Positions 53,747 to 63,718 of a stretch of DNA of 64,000 bases are shown one piece after another (position 1 is the stretch's first letter; each line of letters begins with the position of its first letter). The stretch covers positions 2,902,501 to 2,966,500 of the forward strand of contig NZ_AP014690.1 in assembly GCF_001547995.1 (NCBI RefSeq), written 5' to 3'. Both the position numbers and the translations under genes were made by a program. A model generated the notes under the pieces. The model searched no databases. It worked only from the letters and a program-made list of their open reading frames with translations, and was not told where the DNA came from. This DNA comes from Asaia bogorensis NBRC 16594 (lineage in GTDB: Bacteria; Pseudomonadota; Alphaproteobacteria; Acetobacterales; Acetobacteraceae).

Positions 53747-53786
53747 CGGCCACACGGGAGAATCAGGCGATCCCCTCGTGTGGCCG
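53747..53786 (-). terminator. Inverted repeat beyond the RTX-like gene, candidate terminator
   Basis: CGGCCACACG and CGTGTGGCCG form a perfect 10-bp stem around a 20-nt loop that itself can pair partly (GGGAG with TCCCC). It is about 66 bp past the stop of the RTX-like gene read on the minus strand. There is no T-run. Confidence 0.45.
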
Positions 53787-53852
53787 GTTGAAGCCCTGCC
53801 TGCCCTTATCCCGTAGTGTCGGGAGGAAGGCGGACATTGCGGGAATGGGTCA

Positions 53853-56246
53853 TCAGCTGATGGTAAAATCGCTTGTCTTGAGGTCAGTGACGCCAATGAA
53901 CGTGATCTTGGCATTCCCGTCGATCATGACGGAAGTATTGCCGCCCGACACCGTTGCGGTGCTTAGGATGGTTTGAGCTGCGGCATCCGAGGAGGTCGGC
54001 TTGTAGTTATAAAGGAAGAACTTGTTATCGGCCGCCCGGAAATCGGTGATCGTAAAGCTGCCTGCGGTGTGGTTGCTCAGCATACCGAACAGATTGCCTG
54101 CGCCGGAGCCGCCCGTCACCGTTGCCGATGCCGCACTGTCAGACGTACCGGTAAAAGCCGTGCCAAAGTAGAACTGGTCGGAGGCCGTGCCGCCAATAAC
54201 CGTCTGCTGGCCAGCACCGGTCCAGGCCGACAGACCGCCCGCAACGTTGCGGCCGTCAATGGTCTGTGCCCCTGTGGTGTAGGGCTGGTTGGCCGTAAAC
54301 AGAAGGCGAGAGGAGGAGCTCAGCGTCGCAGTCAGTCCGTCAGCACCGAAGATCGTACCGCTTCCGGCAGAGATGGCCGTATTGCCGGTGCCGGAGATGA
54401 AATTCAGGGCACCGCTCACACTGATCGACTGATTGCTGCCGTGCACGACCTGAAGATTTCCCGTTGCCGAAATCGTATCGCCCTGGGTGCCGGTCACCGT
54501 GGCGGAGCCCGAGCTCACATTGACCACCGAGGACGTGCCTCCGTACACCGTGCTGTTGTCCCCTACGGTAATCGTGTTGTTGCTGGAGAAATCCATTACG
54601 GCCGCATTGGTCTTGAGCGAGGCCGTTGTATTGCCACCCTGCAATGACACAGTATCGATGGCTCCAGCAGCGCCATAAATCGTGTCCTGCCCGACCGAAT
54701 TCACGAAGTTGTTCGACCCCCCGAGATAGATAAGGTTGTTCCCCGTGCCACCGGTGATGGTGTTCGTACCCTGGGCACCGTAAATGGTGTCATTGCCTGC
54801 GCCCGTTGCAATATTCCATTTGCCGGTTGAGCCAGCAGCGTTGAACACGTTATTGCCCTGGGTGGCAGCGAAACTGCCGGAATTATTCCCGACCTTGACC
54901 GTCGAGCCATACTGGTTGCTCGAGACGATATTCAGGTAATTGGCAGTATTCTGTGTGGTATCAAGCGTGGTGGCGCCATTGAGCGTGCTGGTATCGGTCG
55001 AGGCGACGACGATATTGGTGTAATTACCTGATACGCCATACGTGCCGGCGGTATCCACAATGGCCTGGGATGCCTTCTGGGAAGACACGAAGGTGTTCGA
55101 GCCAGTCGAGAGAATGCTGTTATCGAGTGTTCCTGCAGCCAGCAGCGTCTGAATGCTCGAAGCATAGGACTTCGCCATCATGCCGGCCGTATCGCCGGAG
55201 GTATACGCCACATTGACGGTGTTGTTGACACCCTTGACGATAAGATTGGGCATGGAAACCTCGCTGGTTGTCGTTGTTGTTACGCTGTTTTCAGGTGTCA
55301 TGGACACGACCTTGGCCGTAGTCGAACGGTCGGCATAACTCAGGGTCTTGCTGGTGTCGTAGGTAATGGTCGGGTCTTCGACATTGTAATTACCGGTCAC
55401 GTCGGTCGCCTGACCCGTACCGATCGTCTCGACACCGATATAGCAACCGCTCAGATACCAGTTGCTCAGATTCTCGACCTCGCTGGCGAGGTTGGGGTAA
55501 AGCCCGACAATGGCCTTGATCGCGGCCATCAGCCCCTGATTCACATCAACCGTGGTCTGATACATGACCCCGTTATTCGAAGCGACTTTGGGGTTGATGT
55601 AATCCGCCTGAATACCGGTGAAGTTATAAATGGATCCACCGAGAGATTTCGGTAGGGAAATATAGGTCTCTGGCACGCCCTTGTAGTCGACGGTCTCAAA
55701 CTGCAAGAACAGACCAAAACTCATGGTCGGGCTGTGGAAATTGATCGTGAAGTTGATGCCGGCCTGATATACGCCGGTCGTTCCGGAATAATTGCTGATT
55801 CCCTGATTGAACGACGCTGTGATCTGATGATTAAATGAATATTGCCCGTCTACTGCCTTGACGGCGGCAAGCTGTACGTCGAGCAGGTTCCCGCCCTGCG
55901 CGGCCATCTGGTAGATGTAATGGCCATTATCCGGGTCCTTGAATACATTATAGCTTGTTTTTCCCGCTGCCGATGTTGCGGAGCCCTGCGTCCAGTGCCC
56001 GACGGAATAGCCGAAATTGGGGTCCCATACGCGGGTATCGTCGCCAGTGGTCGGATCGAACGCTGTCGCCTGATTCCACTGGATGATGGCCCAGTCAGGT
56101 GACTGGCCACCACCGAGCTGGGACGACGACGCGTTATAGACGATCTGCCCGTTCACAACCTGCTGGGTATTCATGGGCAGGTTGGGCCCACTCACACTAG
56201 GGTCGGTGTAGATATTGGTCAATGAGCCAGTGCTATTCGTATTCAT
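53853..56246 (-). CDS. Large Thr/Ser/Asn-rich RTX-like secreted protein
   Basis: A 797-residue protein without a classic signal peptide. Residues 1-310 are a non-repetitive domain I cannot place (GQSPDWAIIQWNQ, YIYQMAAQGGNLLDVQLAAV, INFTINFHSPTMSFGLFLQF). The middle and C-terminal parts, from about residue 330, hold many short Gly/Asn/Asp repeats, including GAGNDTIYG and GGTGNNLIYLGG, degenerate versions of the GGxGxD Ca-binding nonapeptide. The C-terminus (VTDLKTSDFTIS) looks like a type I secretion signal. Probably exported by a type I system encoded elsewhere, to serve as an adhesin or matrix protein. Composition is richer in A and T than its flanks. Confidence 0.8.
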   Translation of the reverse strand: MNTNSTGSLTNIYTDPSVSGPNLPMNTQQVVNGQIVYNASSSQLGGGQSPDWAIIQWNQATAFDPTTGDDTRVWDPNFGYSVGHWTQGSATSAAGKTSYNVFKDPDNGHYIYQMAAQGGNLLDVQLAAVKAVDGQYSFNHQITASFNQGISNYSGTTGVYQAGINFTINFHSPTMSFGLFLQFETVDYKGVPETYISLPKSLGGSIYNFTGIQADYINPKVASNNGVMYQTTVDVNQGLMAAIKAIVGLYPNLASEVENLSNWYLSGCYIGVETIGTGQATDVTGNYNVEDPTITYDTSKTLSYADRSTTAKVVSMTPENSVTTTTTSEVSMPNLIVKGVNNTVNVAYTSGDTAGMMAKSYASSIQTLLAAGTLDNSILSTGSNTFVSSQKASQAIVDTAGTYGVSGNYTNIVVASTDTSTLNGATTLDTTQNTANYLNIVSSNQYGSTVKVGNNSGSFAATQGNNVFNAAGSTGKWNIATGAGNDTIYGAQGTNTITGGTGNNLIYLGGSNNFVNSVGQDTIYGAAGAIDTVSLQGGNTTASLKTNAAVMDFSSNNTITVGDNSTVYGGTSSVVNVSSGSATVTGTQGDTISATGNLQVVHGSNQSISVSGALNFISGTGNTAISAGSGTIFGADGLTATLSSSSRLLFTANQPYTTGAQTIDGRNVAGGLSAWTGAGQQTVIGGTASDQFYFGTAFTGTSDSAASATVTGGSGAGNLFGMLSNHTAGSFTITDFRAADNKFFLYNYKPTSSDAAAQTILSTATVSGGNTSVMIDGNAKITFIGVTDLKTSDFTIS

Positions 56247-56906
56247 CGTTAATCCGACCCTCTTTCTTCGTTAAAAGAGACTTTATGCTCTGTATGTTGA
56301 CTAGTCTGCACCCTGAGCATTTAAATTGTCTTAATTTCCAGACAAAATTCTCACTCAAACGTGATCTTAAAATACATCACGAACATAGAATGATACCGAT
56401 CTGTTCTTGGGATTTACTTTGTAGAAAATCATAATCATCGATATAGTTCGATGGAACCAGCCTAAAAAATATGAAGATCGCCATAATCGCTGACATAAAG
56501 CTGTAACAGATGTCAAACTTCGTTAAGGGCCGTCTCTACAGACGTTATCGGTGATCAATACACCCAATATATGAGCATCCACCGGAGTATCCCTTCCGAC
56601 CGTAATGCTACACTCACCGATTTCTGTACTGATTTGAGTGACTGAAACGGCCCATTTTCCACTATGACCAGCGATCCTCTGATGGTCTCCGGATCGTTTG
56701 GCACCGTCAAATGGCAAGGACGGCCTTGCGAGGGCGCTCAGGGTGCCGGCGTCATCGCCCCCGCCGCAAGGATCATGGCATGATCTGCCCGACTAGACAC
56801 GACGCCTGCCCACAGGAATACCGCGCGCCCTCTGCATTCAGAGAGTCTCCCCGTCAGCCATGACCTGTAATGGCAGCACCAGTCATGGCGACTCCGTATG
56901 CGAGAC
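56247..56906. other. AT-rich gap upstream of the RTX-like gene
   Basis: About 660 bp without a defensible gene. The part from 56250 to 56530 is markedly AT-rich; it should include the promoter of the RTX-like gene (minus strand). The right part is less extreme. Small open frames (56222-56434 plus, 56523-56717 minus) show no ribosome binding site and no recognisable family. Confidence 0.5.
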
Positions 56907-56938
56907 AAAAAAAAGCCCCGGTGAGAACCGGGGCTTTT
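56907..56938 (-). terminator. Rho-independent terminator of infC
   Basis: On the minus strand, AAAAGCCCCGGT pairs perfectly with ACCGGGGCTTTT around a GAGA loop (read GGTTCTCACC on that strand) and is followed by a run of eight T. It lies about 28 bp past the infC stop. A textbook intrinsic terminator. Confidence 0.93.
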
Positions 56939-56966
56939 CCATAGGCGATGACCGACAGGGCGAGTG

Positions 56967-57503
56967 TCAGCGTGGTGCGAGCACCATGATCATCTGACGG
57001 TTCTCAAGCTTGGGCATCTGCTCAACCTTGGCCTTGTCTTCCATTTCGGTGCGAATGCGCTCAAGCATCTTGATGCCGAGTTCCTGATGGGCCATTTCGC
57101 GACCCTTGAAGCGCAGCGAAACCTTGACCTTGTCGCCTTCAGCCAGGAAGGAATTCATGGCGCGCAGCTTCACCTGGTAGTCATTTTCATTGGTGCTAGG
57201 GCGCACCTTGACTTCCTTGATCTCGATGACCTTCTGCTTTTTGCGCGCTTCGTTCTTCTTCTTCTGCTGTTCGTATTTGAACTTGCCGTAGTCGAGAATC
57301 TTGACGACCGGCGGCTCAGCCGTCGGGCTGATTTCCAGAAGGTCGAGTCCGACCGAATAGGCGCGTGCAAGAGCATCGCGCGTTGTCATGACGCCAGCCA
57401 TTTCGCCGTCGGCGTCAATCAAGCGCACCTGAGGAACACGGATTTCCTCGTTAACTCGGGGCCCTTCACGGGTGGGTGCGGCCTGCATCGGTGGTCTAGC
57501 TAT
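56967..57503 (-). CDS. infC: Translation initiation factor IF-3, likely AUA start
   Basis: IF-3 binds the 30S subunit and controls start-codon choice. The C-terminal domain is complete ([26 protein letters not shown] partial, [19 protein letters not shown]), as is the linker helix ([14 protein letters not shown]). The first ATG (57488) has no ribosome binding site at a proper distance. Fifteen bases upstream in frame, ATA GCT AGA CCA CCG precedes it, giving the IARPP start common in alphaproteobacterial IF-3, and AGGAG sits 6 nt before that ATA. IF-3 genes are known for non-AUG starts that allow self-repression. Product 178 aa. Downstream of thrS; rpmI-rplT do not follow. Confidence 0.92.
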   Translation of the reverse strand: MARPPMQAAPTREGPRVNEEIRVPQVRLIDADGEMAGVMTTRDALARAYSVGLDLLEISPTAEPPVVKILDYGKFKYEQQKKKNEARKKQKVIEIKEVKVRPSTNENDYQVKLRAMNSFLAEGDKVKVSLRFKGREMAHQELGIKMLERIRTEMEDKAKVEQMPKLENRQMIMVLAPR

Positions 57504-57684
57504 GGTCGTCTCCTGTCGACGTTTTCAGATCTTGTGCGTGTCGGCACTTCAATACGCGCAACCCGGCCAAAAATTTCATCACCTTAGCGTGACGAAATTA
57601 ACGGCTTGTTTGCGGGAAGGCCGGTGCCCCGACATAGTCACGAAGCACCGGGATTGCAAGGTTTTCGCGCCTGTCTGCTGCGTT

Positions 57685-59619
57685 TCAGCCCTGCAGACGT
57701 TGCATATCGGGTGCCTTGGCTTCCTCGCCCAGAAGTGTGACCACTTCCTCAAGGCCCAGAATCTCCTGTGCTGCGCCACCAAGACGACGCATGGCCACCT
57801 TGCCTTCTTCCGCCTCGCGGCGTCCCACGACGAGGATGACAGGAACACGGGCAAGCGAATGCTCACGGATCTTCGCGTTGATCTTCTCGTTGCGCCCGTC
57901 CACCTCAACCTGAAGCCCGGCGCGGCGCAGCTTTGCAGCCACTTCCTGCGCGTAAGGCTCGGCATCTGTCACGATGCTTGCCACCACAACCTGCGTCGGG
58001 GCCAGCCAGAGCGGGAACTTGCCCGCAAACTGCTCGATCAGGATGCCGATGAAGCGCTCGAAGCTACCGAGAATGGCACGATGCAGCATCACCGGGCGAT
58101 GACGCGCGCTGTCCTCACCGATATAGGAAGCATCCAGACGCTCGGGCAGGATGAAATCGACCTGCAACGTGCCGCACTGCCAGTCGCGACCGATCGCATC
58201 CGTCAGCACGAATTCCAGCTTCGGGCCATAGAAGGCGCCCTCGCCCGGATTGGTCTCGAATGTCACACCCGCCAACGCGCAGGCTTCCTTAAGCGCCTTT
58301 TCCGACTTGTCCCAGGTCGCATCGTCACCCGCACGCGCGTCGGGACGGTCGGAGAACTTCACGCGGAAATTCTCGAAGCCCAGATCGCGATAGACCTCAT
58401 CGAGCATGGCAACGAACGTCGCCGTCTCGGCTGCAATCTGTTCCTCGGTGCAGAAGATATGTGCATCGTCCTGCGTAAAGCCACGGACACGCATGATGCC
58501 ATGCAGCGCCCCTGAGGGCTCGTAACGATGACACGCGCCGAACTCCGCCATACGCAGCGGCAGCTCGCGATAGGAGCGCAGCCCATGGCGGAAGATCTGC
58601 ACATGGCAGGGGCAGTTCATGGGCTTGAGGGCGAGGGTCTTTTCCTCATCCTCAACCGTCGCGATGAACATGTGCTCGCGATATTTGTCCCAATGGCCCG
58701 AGGCTTCCCACAGGGCACGGTCCACAAGCTGGGGCGTACGCACTTCCTCATAACCATAGCGCGTCTGGATACGACGCATATAGTCCTGAAGCACAGTGTA
58801 TAGACGCCAGCCCTTCGCGTGCCAGAAAATCTGCCCTACCGCCTCTTCCTGGATATGGAACAGATCCATCTCGCGGCCGATACGGCGGTGGTCGCGCTTT
58901 TCTGCCTCTTCCAGCTGGTGCAGATAGGCGTCGAGTTCCTTCTGATCGCGCCAGGCCGTGCCATAGATACGCGTCAGCATGGGGTTACGATGGTCGCCGC
59001 GCCAATAGGCGCCTGCCACCTTCATGAGCTTGAACGCCGTGCCGATATCGCCGGTGCCGCGCATATGCGGCCCACGGCACAGATCGAGCCAGGCCCCCTG
59101 ACGATAGATCGAGATGGTCTCGCTCTCGGGCAGATCACGGATCAGTTCCGCCTTGAAGCGCTCACCCTTCTCCTCGAAGAAGGCAATGGCCGCGTCACGA
59201 TCCCATTCTTCACGCTCGAACGGCGCATTGGCCGCGATAATCTCACGCATCTTGGCCTCGATCGCCTCGAAATCCTCGGGCGTGAAAGGCTGATTGCGGA
59301 AGAAATCGTAATAGAACCCGTCCTTGATGGAGGGGCCAATCGTCACCTGCGTGCCGGGCCAGAGCGCCTGCACGGCTTCGGCCAGCACATGGGCGGTATC
59401 ATGGCGGATCATCTCCAGAACGATATCGTCCTTGCGCGTGATGAAGCGCAGCTCTGAATCCTCGGCAATAGCCGTCGAGAGATCGACCAGCTTGCCATTC
59501 AGGCTCATCGCAACGGCAGCACGCGCCAGACCGGGACCGATCGAAGCCGCGACTGCCGTGCCAGTCGTGGCACCGTCGAACGTGCGAACGGAACCATCGG
59601 GCAGGGTAATGGCAGGCAT
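57685..59619 (-). CDS. thrS: Threonyl-tRNA synthetase
   Basis: Class II synthetase that charges tRNA-Thr. The 644-residue product is complete: TGS domain ([13 protein letters not shown]), editing domain with [11 protein letters not shown] and the later [11 protein letters not shown], catalytic core with [23 protein letters not shown] (parts NCPCHVQIF; the Cys is the zinc ligand), [19 protein letters not shown], and an anticodon-binding domain ([15 protein letters not shown]). It precedes infC by 181 bp on the same strand and follows a GT9 gene by 39 bp. Confidence 0.97.
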   Translation of the reverse strand: MPAITLPDGSVRTFDGATTGTAVAASIGPGLARAAVAMSLNGKLVDLSTAIAEDSELRFITRKDDIVLEMIRHDTAHVLAEAVQALWPGTQVTIGPSIKDGFYYDFFRNQPFTPEDFEAIEAKMREIIAANAPFEREEWDRDAAIAFFEEKGERFKAELIRDLPESETISIYRQGAWLDLCRGPHMRGTGDIGTAFKLMKVAGAYWRGDHRNPMLTRIYGTAWRDQKELDAYLHQLEEAEKRDHRRIGREMDLFHIQEEAVGQIFWHAKGWRLYTVLQDYMRRIQTRYGYEEVRTPQLVDRALWEASGHWDKYREHMFIATVEDEEKTLALKPMNCPCHVQIFRHGLRSYRELPLRMAEFGACHRYEPSGALHGIMRVRGFTQDDAHIFCTEEQIAAETATFVAMLDEVYRDLGFENFRVKFSDRPDARAGDDATWDKSEKALKEACALAGVTFETNPGEGAFYGPKLEFVLTDAIGRDWQCGTLQVDFILPERLDASYIGEDSARHRPVMLHRAILGSFERFIGILIEQFAGKFPLWLAPTQVVVASIVTDAEPYAQEVAAKLRRAGLQVEVDGRNEKINAKIREHSLARVPVILVVGRREAEEGKVAMRRLGGAAQEILGLEEVVTLLGEEAKAPDMQRLQG

Positions 59620-59658
59620 GGAGATGCGCTCCTGGCGTAAGAGATAAGTTGAGCTGTT

Positions 59659-60570
59659 CTAATGGCCCCAGTTAAGGCAGGCCGCAACCCTGGAAACGTC
59701 AAGCCTGCGCAGATCATCGACGGCCAGAATACGCACCTGACCTGGCGCGCACCCAACCGGCGCCGTCAGACGCGGGTTACTTTCACCCGAAAACAGAACA
59801 AGAGACCGGCAACCCATCGCAGCCGCCAGATGCATCGGGCCTGTATCATTACCAACCGCCAGAGCGGCGCGCGCGAAGATCCCCCCTAGCGAAAGCAGAT
59901 CCGTCTGTCCTGTCAGGTCGAGCATGGCGGGCACCTGAGCCTTGATCGTTTCGGCCAGACCGGATTCGCTGGCTGCGCCGATCATGACGACATGCAGGCC
60001 CGATGCGAGCAGCTCATGCGCCAGAGCCGCGTAATGGCTGGCCGGCCAGCGTTTGGCGGGTCGATGAGGGGCCGCCCCCGGCACGATGACCGCATAGGGG
60101 GCAAGCAGATCGGGCCCACCACGCCCCAGCCACTCCAGATCCGTGCAGGGCAATTCAGGCACACCCAGCCGCGCCAGCTGATCACGCTGTCGCGCCACGC
60201 TGTGCATGGCATCACGATAGGGGTTGTCGTGAAAGAATGTCCCATCCGGCGCAATCCCGCACCAGCGTTTCTGCCCGGCCAGACGCTGATACCGGGTACT
60301 GCGCCCTGATGTCTGCAGATCAATCACCAGATCATGCCCGCGCAGGGTGCGACGCAGGGCCATCACGCCGCGCAAGTCCGACCAGCGCGGTCGCGCATCG
60401 ACGGTCACATGATCGAACCACGGACTGGCCTTGGCCAGCGGCGCAAACGGCGTGGTGGTCATCAGGGTGATCTCTGCCTCGGACCAGTGCGTCCTGATGG
60501 CGGCAAAGGGGGCGAAGGCCTGCACGAAATCACCCAGCGCGCCGAGCTTGATCACGAGTATACGAAACAT
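59659..60570 (-). CDS. GT9 family glycosyltransferase (heptosyltransferase-like)
   Basis: A 303-residue GT-B-fold transferase related to LPS heptosyltransferases. FRILVIKLGALGDFVQAFA is the N-terminal family block, DLVIDLQTSGRSTRYQ follows, and LAVGNDTGPMHLAAAMGC with LFSGESNP forms the donor site, with the D-T-GPMH signature. It should act on LPS core at the cytoplasmic face of the inner membrane. The donor sugar may not be heptose. First gene of a minus-strand run with thrS and infC; 123 bp from the divergent ribokinase gene. Confidence 0.9.
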   Translation of the reverse strand: MFRILVIKLGALGDFVQAFAPFAAIRTHWSEAEITLMTTTPFAPLAKASPWFDHVTVDARPRWSDLRGVMALRRTLRGHDLVIDLQTSGRSTRYQRLAGQKRWCGIAPDGTFFHDNPYRDAMHSVARQRDQLARLGVPELPCTDLEWLGRGGPDLLAPYAVIVPGAAPHRPAKRWPASHYAALAHELLASGLHVVMIGAASESGLAETIKAQVPAMLDLTGQTDLLSLGGIFARAALAVGNDTGPMHLAAAMGCRSLVLFSGESNPRLTAPVGCAPGQVRILAVDDLRRLDVSRVAACLNWGH

Positions 60571-60693
60571 CCCTCCATCCTAGCCGAGGGCGCGCTGCGA
60601 TGATACGCCATCTGTCTGCTCTCCCGGCGTCAGGCCATGCCCGGACCCGTGTCGCCCCGCAAGCAGGACCAGAATCCGGTGCAGGAACCCCCC

Positions 60694-61650
60694 ATGTCCG
60701 ACAATCCTTCCCACATCCTTTCCTTCGGCAGCGTCAATATCGACATCACCGCCCGCGCCGAGCGCATCCCCCATCCGGGCGAAACGGTCCATGCCGCAAG
60801 CTACGCCATTGGGCTTGGTGGCAAGGGGGCCAATCAGGCCGCTGCCGCAGCGCGTCTCGGACAGGGCTGCGGGCTGAACGTTTTCATGGCAGGCCGCACC
60901 GGCACCGATAATTTCGGTGCCATGGCGCGCAAGCTTCTCACCCCTTTTGGCGTCGATCTCAAAGCCCTGCGAGAGGACACCGCTCACCCGACAGGCGTTG
61001 CGCTGATCACGGTTGATGAAAAGGCCGAGAACATCATTACCGTCGCAGGCGGTGCCAATATGGCGCTCGACAGCAGTGATGTCGCCGCCCATCAATCCCT
61101 GATCGAACAGGCATCGGTGCTGCTTCTTCAGCTCGAAATTCCTCTCGCCCTCACAATCGAAATCGCCGAGACTGCGAGGCGCGCAGGAACGCTTGTGATT
61201 GTCGACCCGGCCCCCACCCCGGCCGATGGCCTGCCTGAGGCCCTGTGGCGCGCTCTCGATATCGTCACCCCCAACGAAACCGAAACGCGCCTTCTGACTG
61301 GCATCTACCCTGAAACGCAGGAAGACGCTGCGCGGGCTGCGCGCAAATTGCAGGCCCTTGGTGCCACCCATGCACTGGTCAAGATGGGGGCAAGAGGGGT
61401 GTATTATCTCAGCGGTGATCGGGAAGGCTTTGTCCCCCCTTATCCGGTCAAGGCCATCGACACTGTCGCAGCAGGCGATTGTTTCAACGCCGGTCTCGCC
61501 GCGGCCCTTACCCTGGGCAAGCCGTTCGACGAAGCGGTGCATTTTGCTGCAGCCTGCGGTGCGCTCGCGACCACGCGGCTTGGCGCTGCCGAATCAGCGC
61601 CGCACTGGCACGATGTTACAGCGATGGTTGAGAACAGACCGGCTACCTGA
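60694..61650 (+). CDS. Ribokinase-family carbohydrate kinase
   Basis: A 318-residue PfkB-family kinase, probably ribokinase. HILSFGSVNIDITARAERIP begins the fold, then GGKGANQAAAAARLG (sugar contact), LQLEIPLALTIEIAE, ITVAGGAN and VTPNETETRLLTG. The catalytic block DTVAAGDCFNAGLAAALT has Asp in place and AAGD instead of the common GAGD anion hole. Most of the ribokinase signatures are present, but substrate is unproven. The ATG at 60694 has AGGA 8-9 nt upstream. No ribose transporter is adjacent. Confidence 0.9.
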   Translation: MSDNPSHILSFGSVNIDITARAERIPHPGETVHAASYAIGLGGKGANQAAAAARLGQGCGLNVFMAGRTGTDNFGAMARKLLTPFGVDLKALREDTAHPTGVALITVDEKAENIITVAGGANMALDSSDVAAHQSLIEQASVLLLQLEIPLALTIEIAETARRAGTLVIVDPAPTPADGLPEALWRALDIVTPNETETRLLTGIYPETQEDAARAARKLQALGATHALVKMGARGVYYLSGDREGFVPPYPVKAIDTVAAGDCFNAGLAAALTLGKPFDEAVHFAAACGALATTRLGAAESAPHWHDVTAMVENRPAT

Positions 61651-61677
61651 CCAAAAGACAGGTCGAAGCTCCGGGGC

Positions 61678-61697
61678 GACGGACCACGCGGTCCGTC
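61678..61697. terminator. Hairpin between convergent rbsK-like and TPR genes
   Basis: GACGGACC pairs perfectly with GGTCCGTC around a 4-nt loop (ACGC). It lies 28 bp after the ribokinase stop and 39 bp beyond the TPR gene's stop on the other strand, so it may serve both. Only a short T-rich stretch follows on the plus strand (TCCTGGTTTA). Confidence 0.6.
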
Positions 61698-61735
61698 TCC
61701 TGGTTTATGGGCCTTGAACCCGGGCTGACGCCAGG

Positions 61736-62644
61736 TCAGTCCTGATCGGGGTCAGCGTCGAGAACGGCCTCGTCCTGTCTTGCCAGATAGGCTTCGTGGC
61801 CGTCCGGGGCGAGGGTAATCACACGGTCCCAGTCCTGGCGCGCCTGCCCGTATTGCCGCAGGCGCACATTCAGGATCCCGCGCTCCAGCAGGGCCTCGAC
61901 ATCATCGGGCGATAGGGCCAGCGCCCGATTGGCATCTGCCATCGCTTTCGCGCTCTGCCCTAGATAACGATAGGCGGTAGCGCGGACCACGAAAGCACCG
62001 ACCAGATAGGGGTCTGGCACAGCATCAGGTTTTACCACCGCCGGTGCCGCGGGTGGCACAGCCGGACCGTCACCCGGCAGGGCGCCAAGAGCGGTGATCG
62101 TTTCTGCAAAATGCCCCTGCATCGACAGGCTGCGAGCCAGAAGCACCCTGCGCCCAAGCGGCCCGGAATAATGCGACAATGCCTGCCGCGCCGCACGTTC
62201 CGCTGCTTTTCCGTCCCCTGCCAGCAACCAGGCTGCGGCCGCCTGCTCGGCAAAAACGGCACGCTCACCGGTGTCCCCACCATGCCCGTCCTGCGCGGTA
62301 GCGGCATGCGAAGGCAAGGCAGGCCCTGCCGGCACCGATGCACCATGCCCTTGCTGGCCTTTTCCACCCTGAATGGCGGCGGGGGCCTCCGGCGCTGCCA
62401 GACCCTCGAACTCCGTCGCGGCATCCCGATAGGCGCCAAGTGCCAGATCTGCCTGCGCCAGACACTCATGCGCGCTGCGCCCCCCGCCATGATGCAGCCA
62501 GTCCTGCGCCGTTTCCTGCACCAGATCGGGGGTATCGGGTAACGGTGCCAGGCAATGCGCAAGGGTTTGCGGCGGGGAATAGGCCAGTGCCCCCCCTGCC
62601 CAAAGGCCACTCCCTATCGCCAAGGCACCAAAAGCATGTTTCAT
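61736..62644 (-). CDS. Exported TPR-repeat protein
   Basis: A 302-residue protein with an N-terminal signal (about residues 1-22, ending GGALAYS). TPR-like helices are strongest at the C-terminus: FVVRATAYRYLGQSAKAMADANRALALSPDD and VEALLERGILNVRLRQYGQARQDWDRVITL (parts quoted: SAKAMADANRALALSPDD, YGQARQDWDRVITL), each with the W/L/G/Y/A/F/A/P spacing. The middle (residues about 80-110) is Gly/Gln/His-rich and may be disordered. A periplasmic scaffold is likely; partners unknown. Confidence 0.85.
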   Translation of the reverse strand: MKHAFGALAIGSGLWAGGALAYSPPQTLAHCLAPLPDTPDLVQETAQDWLHHGGGRSAHECLAQADLALGAYRDAATEFEGLAAPEAPAAIQGGKGQQGHGASVPAGPALPSHAATAQDGHGGDTGERAVFAEQAAAAWLLAGDGKAAERAARQALSHYSGPLGRRVLLARSLSMQGHFAETITALGALPGDGPAVPPAAPAVVKPDAVPDPYLVGAFVVRATAYRYLGQSAKAMADANRALALSPDDVEALLERGILNVRLRQYGQARQDWDRVITLAPDGHEAYLARQDEAVLDADPDQD

Positions 62645-62699
62645 ACCTTGTGAATTGGCGCGGCATCGCGCCAGCGGTCAAGCGCGAATGGGAGCTTTC

Positions 62700-63548
62700 A
62701 TGCCACCTCACCTCGTTATTCTGGGTCAGGGCTATTCTGCCAGTGCCGTTGTCGCGCCTGCCAAGGCCAAAGGCTGGCAGGTGACCGGTACGAAACGCGC
62801 GCCCGAGCCGGACTCGACTCTGCTCGCTTTCGATGCCGCCGGAGAGGCTTTGCATGAGGCCACCCATGTGCTGATCAGCGCGCCACCCTCCGAGGCGGGC
62901 GACCCGGCACTGCTTCGCTATGAAGACGTGCTGCGCGAGGCGCCCCATCTGCGCTGGATCGGCTATTACTCAACCACCGGCGTTTATGGCGACCGTCAGG
63001 GTGGCAGCGTTGATGAAACCACGCCCGTCGCTCCCGGTCAGTCGCGCAGCCGTGCCCGCGTGCAGGCCGAGCAGGACTGGCAGGCGCTTGCACGCGACCG
63101 CCAGATCGCCTGCGATATCATGCGGCTTGGCGGCATATATGGCCCCGGGCGCTCGGCGTTCGACACGCTGCGCTCAGGCAAGGCCAGGCTGGTCGATGCA
63201 CCCGGTCACCTGTTCAGCCGCATCCACCGCGACGATATCGCCGGTGCCACGCTTGCAGCAATGGCCACGGCCTCTCCTGCCTCATCCCGCATCCTGAATT
63301 TCGTCGATGACTGTCCCAGCCCTCAGGCCGATGTGTTCGAGGAAGCCGCACGTCTCAGCCATCATCCCCTCCCCCCCAGAGTAAGCCTTGAGGCCGCCTG
63401 GGCAGAACTGAGCCCGATGGCCCGCAGCTTCTGGTCAGAGAGGCGCGTGGTGAAAAGCAGGCTGACACAGCAACATCTTGGGCGGTCCTGGCTCTACCCG
63501 AGCTATCGCGAAGGACTGGCTGCCATTTACGCCTCTGAAACACCCTGA
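62700..63548 (+). CDS. NAD(P)-dependent epimerase/reductase (YeeZ-like)
   Basis: A 282-residue atypical extended SDR of the YeeZ group. LVILGQGYSASAVVAPAKA is the nucleotide-binding loop, WIGYYSTTGVYGDRQGG resembles the catalytic Ser/Tyr region, and RLGGIYGPGRSAFDTLR plus FSRIHRDDIAGATLAAM complete the fold. In this group the YxxxK pair is often lost, so activity is unclear; E. coli YeeZ is uncharacterised. The ATG at 62700 has GGAG 6 nt upstream. Divergent from the TPR gene. Confidence 0.85.
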   Translation: MPPHLVILGQGYSASAVVAPAKAKGWQVTGTKRAPEPDSTLLAFDAAGEALHEATHVLISAPPSEAGDPALLRYEDVLREAPHLRWIGYYSTTGVYGDRQGGSVDETTPVAPGQSRSRARVQAEQDWQALARDRQIACDIMRLGGIYGPGRSAFDTLRSGKARLVDAPGHLFSRIHRDDIAGATLAAMATASPASSRILNFVDDCPSPQADVFEEAARLSHHPLPPRVSLEAAWAELSPMARSFWSERRVVKSRLTQQHLGRSWLYPSYREGLAAIYASETP

Positions 63549-63718
63549 ATGGCAAAAGGCTCTGCGCGTGATACGCCCTGCAGGCCTTCTGACACACACA
63601 CCGGAGATGAGAGGCTAAGAGCATTGATGAGAGTGGCGCTTTGAGACACATGTTTTCGGCAAAAAAAACATTCCGGACTGGCAACCCTGTTCACGGATAC
63701 GCTAAGCCGGAAGCGCCC

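Noticed and set aside
53526-56906. tRNA-Ser as the attachment site of an integrated element
   Set aside because: I looked for a second copy of the tRNA 3' end to the right and for an integrase gene, and found neither.
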